A stretch of 41,510 bases of DNA from CAYURP01 sp964447175 (GCA_964447175.1 CAYURP010000025.1:1-41510); one strand, 5' to 3'; shown: positions 32,376 to 40,434, counted from the stretch's first letter. The notes: generated by a model from the letters alone, not told the origin. Translations and numbers: made by a program.

Positions 32376-32410
32376 AAAAGCCCCCGAGTTTATACCTTGG
32401 GGGCTTTTTT
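32376..32410 (+). terminator. Strong factor-independent terminator of the tiny-ORF operon
   Basis: AAAAGCCCCC (32376-32385) pairs with GGGGGCTTTT (32399-32408), extended inward by GAG/CTT, over a TTTATAC loop, and a run of six T ends at 32410. It is a textbook intrinsic terminator, which shows that a transcript ending here is made from the left. Confidence 0.9.
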
Positions 32411-32592
32411 ATTGGTGAAAATTTTCAAAGAGGGGTCGGACTAAAGAAAAGTCGTATATCTCCACAATGCTCTATGACTCAGTCAGTATGAGATGTGCCT
32501 CCTGCAGCTGTCAATGTGACATCTTTAGCAGGGCAGCACAGATCCTTCTGCCCTGATTCTGGTTTCTTAGTCTTTTGTCTTTCAGCTAAAAC

Positions 32593-32775
32593 TTAGCTGG
32601 CGGCGTCATTAATGGTGTTGGTTAATGCCCCATCCTGATCTATGGTCCAGGTGTCCACGGCAACGTCGTCGTCCAGGTTGGCAGTGGCGGTGCAGCTAAA
32701 GGAGTTGGAATCAGCAACAATCCTGTATGTGTATCTTGCACTGGGCATAATCTCAACGCCAATGGGCCGGAAGGC
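32593..32775 (-). pseudogene. In-frame continuation of the pilin beyond an internal TGA
   Basis: Directly after the TGA at 32778-32776, in the same frame, 60 sense codons follow to a TAA at 32593-32595: A-F-R-PIGVEIMPSARYTYRI..., CTATANLDDDVAVDTWTIDQ, DGALTNTINDAAS. This is exactly the expected C-terminal half of such pilins (the TYxI-x-Ctatan-D-D-W-tidE pattern), so the reading frame is intact except for one stop codon. Without the TGA the gene would encode about 139 residues. Confidence 0.8.
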
Positions 32776-33012
32776 TCAACCAGCACACATGGACTGACCG
32801 TTGCAGCAGTAGGTATCCTTTTCCATTTTATAAGCTCTCTGCATGACATATATCTGCTTCAGGATCAGCTTGGCTTCGGTCTGTTTGGATTTGGTGGTGA
32901 TCCTCATAAAACGAGGTATAGCCAGAGCCGCCAGGATTCCAATTATCACTACCACAATCATCAGCTCGATTAAGGTAAAACCCGGGGCATCCCTGTGAAA
33001 TTTGCTTAACAC
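32776..33012 (-). CDS. Type IV pilin-like protein, N-terminal part ended by in-frame TGA
   Basis: 78 residues from a GTG start behind GGAGGGAG. The prepilin signature is perfect: a basic leader, then APG-FTLIELMIVVVIIGILAALA, cleaved after Gly and N-methylated at Phe, with Glu5 of the mature protein present. The helix continues through PRFMRITTKSKQTEAKLILKQIYVMQRAY to KDTYCCNGQSMCAG, where a TGA occurs. The homologous C-terminal domain continues in the same frame (see the adjacent entry). Other genes of the window end in TGA (for example at 11449 and 36408), so the codon is not reassigned genome-wide. Explanations are a nonsense mutation, a base-call error (TGG or CGA originally) or programmed readthrough. 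No other pilus genes are nearby. Confidence 0.85.
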   Translation of the reverse strand: MLSKFHRDAPGFTLIELMIVVVIIGILAALAIPRFMRITTKSKQTEAKLILKQIYVMQRAYKMEKDTYCCNGQSMCAG

Positions 33013-33825
33013 CTCCCTCCCTCCTTTCTACCTTGATAAATGTATAATAACTTTCTATAAAACTTCACTTAGTTTTATCGTCAGCAAGAATGATTCCACC
33101 ATGGAATTATTTGCCATATTGTGTTTAATTCATTTATTTTCAATATGTTTTGGCGATGGGGTTTGCTCATCTTCCCATTATTTAAGTTATAATTCTCTGG
33201 CAGATTGCTTTTCTCTTTGCAAAATACAAGATTTATATTACCTGAGATAAACTATTTTGAGTAAGGAAAGAAAGCTTTTAACAAGCAGATGCGGGTTTCA
33301 TGTGATTTTTCCCCTTGTTTTTTTAAGAGAAGCTAATCCAATGGTTACTATGGAATTAGTTGTATTCACCAATTAGAGTAATATTGGTTGTCAAGGGGGA
33401 ATTTTTTTTTGTTTTGACCTAAGGAAACAGAAAAATACCCCCGTGTAAATGCTCCCTTTGTATTAAGAGTTTCTAAAGAAAGGAGTCCGGTGGGCTCTGA
33501 GGTTCTGAAATACAGAACGGGGAGATTGTGGCAGTACCCTATCATCGGGTAGTGTGGGGGCCCCTCCCGTTGCTGCTACAGGCATAATCGGGCTCAGGTG
33601 AAATTCCTGTGCAGAGCCCACAGGACAGGAATGAACCATCCCTCCTTATCTTTTATTAAACAATTCGGAATATGTAAACGTTTACATTAAATTAATAAAA
33701 TAATGTAACAAAAAAGATTACAAACTCAACCAGCTTTATTTATAACTTTTATCCAGCCTATGAATTAGACCAAAGAAAATTTTTTCAATGAGCTTAATTT
33801 GACAGGGGAGGGTATTACTGGAGGT
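33013..33825. other. Long intergenic region between pilin and PorV-like gene
   Basis: 813 bp without a gene. It contains the pilin upstream region, AT-rich sequence, and a structured RNA candidate at 33485-33626 (separate entry). The remainder, 33640-33825, is AT-rich without an ORF or repeat that I can see. Confidence 0.7.
33485..33626 (+). ncRNA. Candidate structured RNA with alternative pairing
   Basis: The ends pair over 15 positions with one mismatch: GTCCGGTGGGCTCTG (33485-33499) with CAGAGCCCACAGGAC (33612-33626). Inside are GTTCTG/CAGAAC (33502-33518), GTGGCAG/CTGCTAC (33528-33534 with 33573-33579, one G-U that favours the plus strand), TACCC/GGGTA (33535-33551) and CAGG/CCTG (33595-33609). 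GAGCCC (33614-33619) can pair either with the 5' GGGCTC (33492-33497) or with a second GGGCTC at 33590-33595, a switch-like choice. CGGG (33518-33521) and CCCG (33566-33569) could form a pseudoknot. The segment is clearly more GC-rich than its AT-rich surroundings. I do not recognise the class. The 3' part AATCGGGCTCAGGTGAAATT slightly recalls a cobalamin riboswitch core. Confidence 0.45.
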
Positions 33826-34665
33826 TTACCACTCAAAACATAAACTCACCTTATGGGTTTGACCTAAAGTGGAGTGGCTTAGAAAAGCATAATCAATTTT
33901 TATTTTTTCCCAATTAAACCCAGTTCCCACACCATATCTGACCGGCTCGGTCTTTATCCCGAATCTTAAGGATAAATTCTTTGAAATTATTATCTCCTGG
34001 CCAAATTTTAACTGATGGTTAAAACCCGATTCTTTAGCAAAATCCACTGTCAGGATGATATCCTTAAAAGGAAAAAACGCAACCCCTATATTCCAGACCC
34101 GGGCAACATCGTCTGAATCTTTAATTACCCGGGGCTTGTTTAGATTTTTTACTGCCCCTCCAATCTGCACCTTATCCTGAATTTTTACTAAAACACCTGA
34201 GTCAAAACCTAAAGCGGAAAAATCAGAATAGGGAGAGGGAAAGGAAACTCTCATATACTTAATGGATGCGCCCAGGGAAAAATGATCCTGGATTTTGTAA
34301 CCAAAAGCAAAGGAGATTTTGCTTTCCTGATAATAATCTGTCTCTCCAAAAATGTTGAATCCCACACCCGATGTTAGTGAATTTATCGAAAAAAACTTCC
34401 CCAGAGGGAAGACAAAGTAGAAATCACCTGCTGATAATTCCTTTAGATTGAACAATTGTGACCAAGAAAATTCAACTGACTTTTTCGAGAAGAATCCCAA
34501 TGCACTTGTATTTGACGCCACCACCGATGGCTCATCGCACAAAGCTGTACATCCTCCACCCAGACTTAAATACCTGGCGCTCAATCCATCATACTCAAAC
34601 AAAGCAAAACTCTCTGAAAAAAATAATAAAAGAATAAAAAATGTAAGACTACAAGCTTTACTCAC
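33826..34665 (-). CDS. PorV/PorQ-like outer-membrane beta-barrel protein
   Basis: 279 residues. A signal peptide (SLTFFILLLFFSESFA) is followed by the family N-terminal motif ARYLSLGGGCTALCDEPSVVASNTSALGFF, which corresponds to the ARxLGxGGAxxAxxDDxxAxxxNPAGL signature of PorV/UPF0164 proteins. About a dozen amphipathic strands follow, ending in a terminal aromatic residue (VSLCFEW), the usual barrel-closing signal. In FCB bacteria such proteins support type IX secretion or surface display. It is the last gene of a three-gene minus-strand group with the LTD/FlgD-domain protein and a large barrel protein. A specific transport role cannot be stated. Confidence 0.8.
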   Translation of the reverse strand: MSKACSLTFFILLLFFSESFALFEYDGLSARYLSLGGGCTALCDEPSVVASNTSALGFFSKKSVEFSWSQLFNLKELSAGDFYFVFPLGKFFSINSLTSGVGFNIFGETDYYQESKISFAFGYKIQDHFSLGASIKYMRVSFPSPYSDFSALGFDSGVLVKIQDKVQIGGAVKNLNKPRVIKDSDDVARVWNIGVAFFPFKDIILTVDFAKESGFNHQLKFGQEIIISKNLSLRFGIKTEPVRYGVGTGFNWEKIKIDYAFLSHSTLGQTHKVSLCFEW

Positions 34666-34710
34666 CTTTTAACCTTTAAACTTTACACTTGATTGAAATC
34701 ATTTTAATAT

Positions 34711-36414
34711 TTAGCGTTTTGCCACTACCACAGAAGCCTTTTGGGTGAGCTTCCTTCCCTCGACTTCCGCTTCCATAAAAACAACATAAATACCAGCTCT
34801 GATTATTCTGTTTTTATCGCTTTTGCCATCCCATATTATCTCCCCGCTCACCTGGGGCTCTTTATCCAAAAGCGTTTTTACCAGCCTCCCTTTAACATCG
34901 TAGATTTTCAAGGACAGCTCAGCCTTCAAAGGTATTTCATATGTAAATCTGACCTCATCCTCAAATCCATCTCCATCCGGGGAAAAGGGATTGGGTTTGA
35001 TTTCTAATCGAAGTTCACTTGAATATCCACCCATTAGGCTGTTTTTTTGACAAGGTGTTGCCCCATCAGGATCCACAGATCTCCACCAGTTGTCAGAATC
35101 AGAGGAAACTCTTTGCGGGTCGATTCTTTCCCAGGAGATGCCTTTTCCCCAGTCCTTTGTGTAACCAACCTGATCCACTACAAATTTTTGGCTATCTTTC
35201 AGAATTATTTTGTCACCTGTATTGTTTAGAGTTCTCCACTTTTCCTGCTCAATTACCTGGCAAATAGCCTCAGGATAGGTTGAGTAAAATGAAGCCAGGT
35301 TCTCAGTCACCACCAGATAATCACCAGGTAAAATTTCAATATCCTCAGATGTTATAGGGTTCTGTTCCAATGAATCTCCTAAAGACCAATTATCAAGGGA
35401 GATGGTGGATTCTTTTGGATTAAGAAGTTCTATCCATTCAGCCCCTGAAGGATTCGGAGAGCACATAAACTCGTTTATGATCAAATGCGGAAGTTCATCC
35501 CCGATTTTCAAATCAATGAAAGTTTTATTGTTGTAATCTTTGTCGTCTTTCTCTATTTCAGCGTAAATTCTGTAATTCCCCTTAGGAAAACTTAGCTCAA
35601 AAGTGAAATCTAAATAGTCATCAACCTCTATGGGAACGATAGTATAGGGTTCATCCAGCATCTCATCTGGCTGGGATTGAGAGTCGAAATCATAATCACA
35701 GAATAAAATAAGCTGGTTGGGAAGCGATCTCTGGGTACCTTGATTTCTAACCCTGACTTTGATCTCGAAATTTACAAATTCTTCAGGTGTTTCAGGAAAA
35801 ACTGTGATATCCTCAGACAGTATGCAGAGATCATTAGAAGCCGGGGTTACGGAGTTTATTTTTCCAGGGGTGCTGCCCATAAAATATAAACACCTGGTCC
35901 AGTTCTCCTGGGAATCGTCCTGGCCTGGATCGATCTTCTCCCAGGAGATTCCATCTCCCCAATCCTTGTTCCAGGCAAATCCTGAAACATTACCTTGTGG
36001 ATTTATTAAAAAGATTTCACCATTTGAATTAGTGAGAGACATTTTAGCTTCCACAGCTTCAAAATCCTCCTCTTCAGAATCGCCCCATACACTGCTGGCA
36101 TCACCCCAATGAGCTTCAAAGCTGACCGAATCAAAAGGTGTACTTACTAACTTGCGAGCAAGAATTAGATAGCCTTTTGCCGGTATCGAAATTTTCTCCA
36201 ACAAGGTAGTGTCGGATTTGCTCACAAATCTCCAGCCACCTAAATCTACCCCCATTGAATCTGAATTGAAAAGCTCAACCCATTCAAGTTTGGTTACGCA
36301 ACTTGGTTCATTAGCTAATAGCTCATTTATTACCACGCCTGGATTAGCAAAAACAACGCTATAAAAATTCAAAATCAGCATTAGAGAAAAAACAAAGCAG
36401 CAAAATTTCACCAT
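34711..36414 (-). CDS. Exported protein with two lamin-tail domains and FlgD-like C-terminal domain
   Basis: 567 residues from the ATG at 36414, preferred because GGAG lies 5 bases upstream; ATG 36426 is the alternative. A signal peptide (VVFA-NPG) leads to a first lamin-tail domain (VVINELLANEPSCVTKLEWVELFN...GYLILARK). A CARDB-like beta domain lies in the middle (NFEIKVRVRNQGTQRSLPNQLILFCDYD...), then a second lamin-tail domain (LIINEFMCSPNPSGAEWIELLN...GDYLVVTE). The C-terminus is a FlgD-Ig/type-IX-sorting-like domain (KPNPFSPDGDGFEDEVRFTY...LKIYDVKGRLVKTL...WDGKS...AGIYVVFMEAE). It is a surface or secreted structural protein. It overlaps the upstream barrel gene by a few bases, so the two are co-translated. 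Confidence 0.88.
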   Translation of the reverse strand: MVKFCCFVFSLMLILNFYSVVFANPGVVINELLANEPSCVTKLEWVELFNSDSMGVDLGGWRFVSKSDTTLLEKISIPAKGYLILARKLVSTPFDSVSFEAHWGDASSVWGDSEEEDFEAVEAKMSLTNSNGEIFLINPQGNVSGFAWNKDWGDGISWEKIDPGQDDSQENWTRCLYFMGSTPGKINSVTPASNDLCILSEDITVFPETPEEFVNFEIKVRVRNQGTQRSLPNQLILFCDYDFDSQSQPDEMLDEPYTIVPIEVDDYLDFTFELSFPKGNYRIYAEIEKDDKDYNNKTFIDLKIGDELPHLIINEFMCSPNPSGAEWIELLNPKESTISLDNWSLGDSLEQNPITSEDIEILPGDYLVVTENLASFYSTYPEAICQVIEQEKWRTLNNTGDKIILKDSQKFVVDQVGYTKDWGKGISWERIDPQRVSSDSDNWWRSVDPDGATPCQKNSLMGGYSSELRLEIKPNPFSPDGDGFEDEVRFTYEIPLKAELSLKIYDVKGRLVKTLLDKEPQVSGEIIWDGKSDKNRIIRAGIYVVFMEAEVEGRKLTQKASVVVAKR

Positions 36415-38084
36415 TTTATCTCCCATCTTATCCTGACAGCGTGGACGTCCACTTTTTCTTTGTCTTGATAAAACCGGGCCAGGTACTTAACTGAAATAGC
36501 ATTGCTTTCAAAAAAGAAAAGCCTCTCCTCAAAATAGAGGTTCCAGTAGCTATTCTGGGGAGAGGAGAAATCAGGGTCGGTGTATTTCAACCATATGTTA
36601 AAATCAAAAGGGAAAAACTTGAATTTTCCGAGCTTGAGCTGGATGTCTCCATACTCTTTTATCCCCGATGTTAATTTTTTCGATTTGTAATGAACTTCTA
36701 ATCTGAGATAAGTCACATCCTGAAAGGAGTAGACCCAGTCCCAGGTAAGGTTGAAATAATCTGTTCCAAAAAGATATAGATCATCACTCCATAGAAAATG
36801 AAGCTGGGTCAGGGTATTTTCGCTCAGATGGTAGCCCCCGCCTAATTTTAATCTTAAGTTCTCATCTGAGTCCGGGTTTTTTCTCCACTGGTTGAAGGCG
36901 AAATCCAGAAAAAGATCTGGGGAAAGGGGGTAGGTGGATTTGAAAAGAAATCCCCGTTCACCTTTTTGCCTTGAGCGGTATGAGAAATCCAGATCGTCCA
37001 AAAGAGATATGGTTTCATAATCCGCATTGGAAACACCACCTCCGTGAGGATGCACGAATTGGGAGGAATACCACCAGAAATATGCGGATATGCGGTAAGG
37101 TGTTTTTTGGGTATTTAAATTCAAAGCAAATCCTTTTTCATTATTCCACATCAGTGCATACTCTGAGCTTAGTCTAAAATTCCTCAAGTTGAGATTCAGA
37201 TAAATACTCTGACAATCATCACGAAAAAAGCTTTCAGAAGATAAGTTATCAAGTTTGGCTTTGGTCAGAAGAATGCCGACACTTGATCTTTTATGGGCAA
37301 AATTTAGATCCAGAGCATAGAGTTCATCTTCTAAATATCCAAATTTGTTCCTTGAGAAAACAAAACCGGGATGGAAAAAATCGAATTTCGATTCCAGAAG
37401 TAAGCCGTTGTATCTGCCCCGGACAGGGTAGAGGAAAGAATCGTTAATATGTAGAGTATCGTCTAATCCATATCTGAAAAGAGGATGATATCCCAGGTTC
37501 AATCCCAGGCCAGCTCTTTTTTCGAAATTTCCCAGGATCACATCCGTTGACTTCCAGATTTTAAAAAGTCTCAGAGATCTTTTCTGAGTTTCCAGTCTTT
37601 TTGATTCATCCTGTGCCACTTTCAAATCAAAAGAGAACCTTTTCTTGTCCACAAACTTCAGAGTTGCGAAACTTTCAGCTTTTTCGTTTTCCTCAATCTC
37701 CTGGTAGGTTTGCCACGTTAGTTCACCCTTTAACCCTGGTTTTTTCCTGGAAACAGATTGGATGAATGGGATGGTTTTGTTTAATGGCGAAAGGACTCTC
37801 GATTTGGCTTTTAAAGGCTGAAACGGCTCAATTGACATTACATCAGGAATAAAAAGAATTCTGGTTGTATCCTCAGAATCAACTCCGATCTTAAAACGGA
37901 TCAGATCCAGAAGTTCCAGATACTCATCATAGGTCAAATCCCCTTGGTCCAGCCCCGCTTTTAGATCTTCCTCGGTCTCATAGAGTTCTGTTGAAACGGA
38001 TTGTGCAAAAGTCGGATCGGATAATAGAATGATTAATAAAAGGAAGATTAAAGCAATGATTAGAACCCGCCTCAATCTCGTCAA
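36408..38084 (-). CDS. Large outer-membrane beta-barrel protein, unknown function
   Basis: 558 residues. A signal peptide (IIALIFLLLIILLSDPTFA-QS) is followed by an acidic helical segment (TEEDLKAGLDQGDLTYDEYLELLDLIR) resembling short helix-hairpin spacers. The remainder, about 400 residues, is alternating hydrophobic and polar strands rich in Phe, Tyr and Trp (FRLSSEYALMWNNEKGFALNLN, LTWDWVYSFQDVTYLRLEVHYKSK), ending in the aromatic terminal strand HAVRIRWEIKW. This is the profile of a 16- to 22-strand outer-membrane barrel. It is the first gene of the operon with the lamin-tail protein and the PorV-like protein, which suggests that the three act together at the cell surface. No named family is recognised. 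Confidence 0.75.
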   Translation of the reverse strand: MTRLRRVLIIALIFLLLIILLSDPTFAQSVSTELYETEEDLKAGLDQGDLTYDEYLELLDLIRFKIGVDSEDTTRILFIPDVMSIEPFQPLKAKSRVLSPLNKTIPFIQSVSRKKPGLKGELTWQTYQEIEENEKAESFATLKFVDKKRFSFDLKVAQDESKRLETQKRSLRLFKIWKSTDVILGNFEKRAGLGLNLGYHPLFRYGLDDTLHINDSFLYPVRGRYNGLLLESKFDFFHPGFVFSRNKFGYLEDELYALDLNFAHKRSSVGILLTKAKLDNLSSESFFRDDCQSIYLNLNLRNFRLSSEYALMWNNEKGFALNLNTQKTPYRISAYFWWYSSQFVHPHGGGVSNADYETISLLDDLDFSYRSRQKGERGFLFKSTYPLSPDLFLDFAFNQWRKNPDSDENLRLKLGGGYHLSENTLTQLHFLWSDDLYLFGTDYFNLTWDWVYSFQDVTYLRLEVHYKSKKLTSGIKEYGDIQLKLGKFKFFPFDFNIWLKYTDPDFSSPQNSYWNLYFEERLFFFESNAISVKYLARFYQDKEKVDVHAVRIRWEIKW

Positions 38085-38255
38085 ATTTAGCCTACCTTTT
38101 GCATCTCCATTAAAAGGTAACGCTAACCTTCATTCTTTTGCCACAGCTTTATAAGTTGTGATAACCAAAGTTGAATCTTTCCCTTGGAAATTACTTTATT
38201 TTGAAACGAGTGAGCCAACGCAAAGGTTTACATTACAAAAACATATCTGACCATC

Positions 38256-38858
38256 TCAACTTTTAGCCTTTTCAATTATCTGATACTGGTCCAGAACTTC
38301 AATTATATCCAGAATCTCGGGGATAAAGGATGAGTCAATTTCAGATTTTCTAATGATCTCCGCAACGTTTTTAGATGGCTGAGTGGGAAAGGGAAGATGA
38401 AAAAGGAATTTTCCCTGGTTTTTGGTCAGGTTGAGAGTTCTTTCCTGGCTTGACCGACCCTGGCCCACGATAAAATGGATTGCAGAAATATGATCACTTC
38501 TGCTGGAGGTTTTGAAAACAGCATTTGAATTCTTTTTCTCCCTTATTTTCCACTTCAATTTATCCCGATGCTTAAGCGGATCATAAAGAGTGGAGAAATC
38601 AATGTCGACTGTTAGCTTTCTCTTTTTCAAGGAATACCTGAAATAGGGGCGTTTTTTCTCGAATACCTCTTTTTTGAAGACTATACCCTGGTCGCTGAGC
38701 CCCTCGAGGAAATCCTGCGCAGTTTTGGTGTGCAGGTTAAGCCGGGAGGCTGCCTCAGATGCTGAGATGTCCTGATACATTACCAATAGCCTTAAAAAAT
38801 CCCAGGCATAATCCTTTGATATAAGAGAACCTAATTCAGATGCTTTTTTGAAATCCAT
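38256..38858 (-). CDS. Winged-helix DNA-binding protein
   Basis: 200 residues. The N-terminal 75 residues form a winged helix: KDYAWDFLRLLVMYQDISASEAASRLNLHTKTAQDFLEGLSDQGIVFKKEVFEKKRPYFRYSLKKRK, with the recognition helix at HTKTAQDFLEGL and a wing of basic and aromatic residues. The C-terminal part is mixed and unassigned (IHFIVGQGRSSQERTLNLTKNQGKFLFHL), possibly a ligand or dimer domain, ending in a helical segment IPEILDIIEVLDQYQIIEKAK. It is likely a transcription regulator of the ArsR/MarR-like type. The gene lies 32 bp after the membrane-protein gene on the same strand and may be co-transcribed with it. Confidence 0.7.
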   Translation of the reverse strand: MDFKKASELGSLISKDYAWDFLRLLVMYQDISASEAASRLNLHTKTAQDFLEGLSDQGIVFKKEVFEKKRPYFRYSLKKRKLTVDIDFSTLYDPLKHRDKLKWKIREKKNSNAVFKTSSRSDHISAIHFIVGQGRSSQERTLNLTKNQGKFLFHLPFPTQPSKNVAEIIRKSEIDSSFIPEILDIIEVLDQYQIIEKAKS

Positions 38859-38890
38859 TTTATTCCCCAGTGGTTTTTGGATTCAAAAAC

Positions 38891-39667
38891 CTACGAAATG
38901 ATTCTGAGAGCATTCAACCGGTCTATGATTTTGTCAGCTTTACCTTTCCGATATAACTCAAGAAATTCTTTAAACACGTTTCCCAAAGATTGACAGAGCT
39001 GGTCAAAGGTCAACTCTTCCTTGTATTTTTGATAATCCTTTTTGGCGATGTTGACTGAAACGTTTCCATCAAGACCAAATGAAACATAAGTATCGTTTGA
39101 GTAATTACTCCTCAGAGAGAAGAAGTCCCGGTACATTCGTTCAGGCACCACGAAAACGACTCTGTTCTCTTCAAAGTAGGGAAAAGCTATAACGTGCTTA
39201 AGCACGAATCTGGCGAATGTGGTGACTTCCTCTTTGGTGTATGTAGCTTCTCCGGCCGGAAAAGGACGGGGAGTAAAACCGTCGTCAGACTGATTGACAG
39301 GCCTTGCAGCCAGCTCCAGAATCTCGGAATAACGCCACTTGATTCTGTTGGTGATTAGGACATACATCAGCAGTATGAACAGGATTCCCCCGCCAACGCC
39401 GAAAAAGAGCTGCAGAGGAGGGTAGAAAGCGACAAAAGCCAGGGCAGTAAATACGTAGAAGAGGATCGGAATCAGGTAAACCCGATTTTTTGTTCTGATC
39501 AAAAAGACAAGATGGAGTAATGACGCCAGTAACATGACTATCCAGAACATAGTGCGAAACGCCTCCTTGCCAAATATGGCCCATAAGCCGGCAAAAAACA
39601 AAATAGGACCTAAAATAAAAACTATGATTTGCCAGTTGCTGGTTTTAAGCTTGAGAGGTTGTGTCAT
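38891..39667 (-). CDS. Multi-spanning membrane protein with cytoplasmic C-terminal domain
   Basis: 258 residues from the ATG at 39667, chosen for AAAGGAG 6 bases upstream; an upstream ATG (39700) has no ribosome site. Four hydrophobic helices come in close succession (WQIIVFILGPILFFAGLWAIF, MFWIVMLLASLLHLVFLI, VYLIPILFYVFTALAFVAFY, LQLFFGVGGGILFILLMYVLI). A soluble domain of about 130 residues with mixed strands and helices follows (EEVTTFARFVLKHVIAFPYFEENRVVFVVP..., DTYVSFGLDGNVSVNIAKKDY). I recognise no family. It is transcribed divergently from the SecD-like lipoprotein gene. Confidence 0.65.
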   Translation of the reverse strand: MTQPLKLKTSNWQIIVFILGPILFFAGLWAIFGKEAFRTMFWIVMLLASLLHLVFLIRTKNRVYLIPILFYVFTALAFVAFYPPLQLFFGVGGGILFILLMYVLITNRIKWRYSEILELAARPVNQSDDGFTPRPFPAGEATYTKEEVTTFARFVLKHVIAFPYFEENRVVFVVPERMYRDFFSLRSNYSNDTYVSFGLDGNVSVNIAKKDYQKYKEELTFDQLCQSLGNVFKEFLELYRKGKADKIIDRLNALRIIS

Positions 39668-39868
39668 GACATTCTCCTTTATTTGAGCTATGGTTACCAT
39701 TTATCAATTCAAATTATCATACGATGGATTGATTTAGTATGTTTCAAATTATTTAAAGTATCATACAAATAAACTTTATATAAAATACGTAATAATTGAA
39801 AAACTGGTTTGAGAGAATAATAAATTGATAAAAATTTTTTGTTGAATATTGGTTGACAGATGAGTGTA

Positions 39869-39874
39869 TATAAT
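39869..39874 (+). promoter_or_regulatory. Possible -10 box TATAAT before the SecD-like lipoprotein gene
   Basis: A perfect TATAAT, with TG two bases upstream (extended -10-like), lies 54 bases before the ATG in the AT-rich divergent spacer 39668-39928. A TTGACA at 39853-39858 is too close (10-base spacer) to be its -35. No other -35 is convincing. Confidence 0.35.
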
Positions 39875-39928
39875 TTAATTGAAGATAATGAGTTAATAAA
39901 AATATCTAAATGAAAGGAGAATAATATC

Positions 39929-40381
39929 ATGAGAAAGTTCGCTTGTTTAATTATCATTTTATTCCTGTTTGGGTGCGGCAGCCCGGAGAAAAAAGAGGAA
40001 ATGGGAATGGTAAAAGTTGAGTTTCACCTGGCCGAAACCGAGCCTGCGGAAGGTTTAACCGAGATGACAATTCCCGATTCCGGCGAGAAATTCTATATTC
40101 ACGATAAGGTCCTTATGAACAACTACGATATACAATTGGCTTTACCTATTTTATGGGACGGTAAGTCCGTGGTGGAGTTAACTTTTACAGAGGCTGGTAA
40201 GGTAAGATTTGCCAGGCTGACTGAGGAGAACCTGGGTAAAAGAATAGGAATTTTGATTAATGGCAAACTGGTAATGGCTCCCACGATAAAAGCCCATATT
40301 TTAGAAGGCAAAGCCATGATTGAAGGAAATTTTTCGGAGGAGGAGGCCGATAGAATAGCTACCGGCATTATGCTTAGATAG
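39929..40381 (+). CDS. Lipoprotein with SecD periplasmic P1-like domain
   Basis: 150 residues. The lipobox LFGC (lipidated C16) follows a short hydrophobic signal. The rest corresponds to the P1 head/base region of SecD: VKVEFHLAETEPAEG, FYIHDKVLMNNYDIQLAL, VELTFTEAGKVRFARLTEENLGKRIGILINGKLVMAPTIKAHI, then GKAMIEGNFSEEEADRIATGIML. It matches the SecD segment just before the first transmembrane helix of the RND part. Here it stands alone, without membrane helices, so it cannot drive export by itself. It may bind unfolded exported proteins or modulate the Sec machinery from the periplasmic side. AAAGGAG precedes the ATG. The alpha/beta hydrolase lipoprotein gene follows 53 bp later. Confidence 0.82.
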   Translation: MRKFACLIIILFLFGCGSPEKKEEMGMVKVEFHLAETEPAEGLTEMTIPDSGEKFYIHDKVLMNNYDIQLALPILWDGKSVVELTFTEAGKVRFARLTEENLGKRIGILINGKLVMAPTIKAHILEGKAMIEGNFSEEEADRIATGIMLR

Positions 40382-40434
40382 AATTTTTCCAACTAATTAA
40401 TTTATCTCGATAAAATATCCGATTTATATAAAGG

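Noticed and set aside
32488..32556. 22-codon cysteine-rich plus-strand ORF (C-x2-C-x-C-x-C)
   Set aside because: No ribosome site, lies after the strong terminator at 32376-32410 and over a hairpin (32530-32554); most likely chance.
32776..32778. Selenocysteine codon in the pilin gene
   Set aside because: No convincing SECIS hairpin follows the TGA, and selenocysteine has no known role in pilins. A mutation or sequencing error is simpler.
32640..32849. 69-residue minus-strand ORF overlapping the pilin
   Set aside because: It is a shifted-frame shadow of the pilin; the true continuation after the TGA is in the pilin's own frame.
33581..33640. Cobalamin riboswitch
   Set aside because: The stretch AATCGGGCTCAGGTGAAATT and CCCAC recall the B12 core, but the conserved GGGAA and CCCGC boxes are altered, the downstream AGTCAGGA-type box is missing, and no plus-strand gene follows. 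Kept only as an unassigned RNA.
39853..39874. Consensus promoter TTGACA plus TATAAT
   Set aside because: Both hexamers are perfect but only 10 bases apart, too close for sigma-70. Only the TATAAT is kept as a weak candidate.
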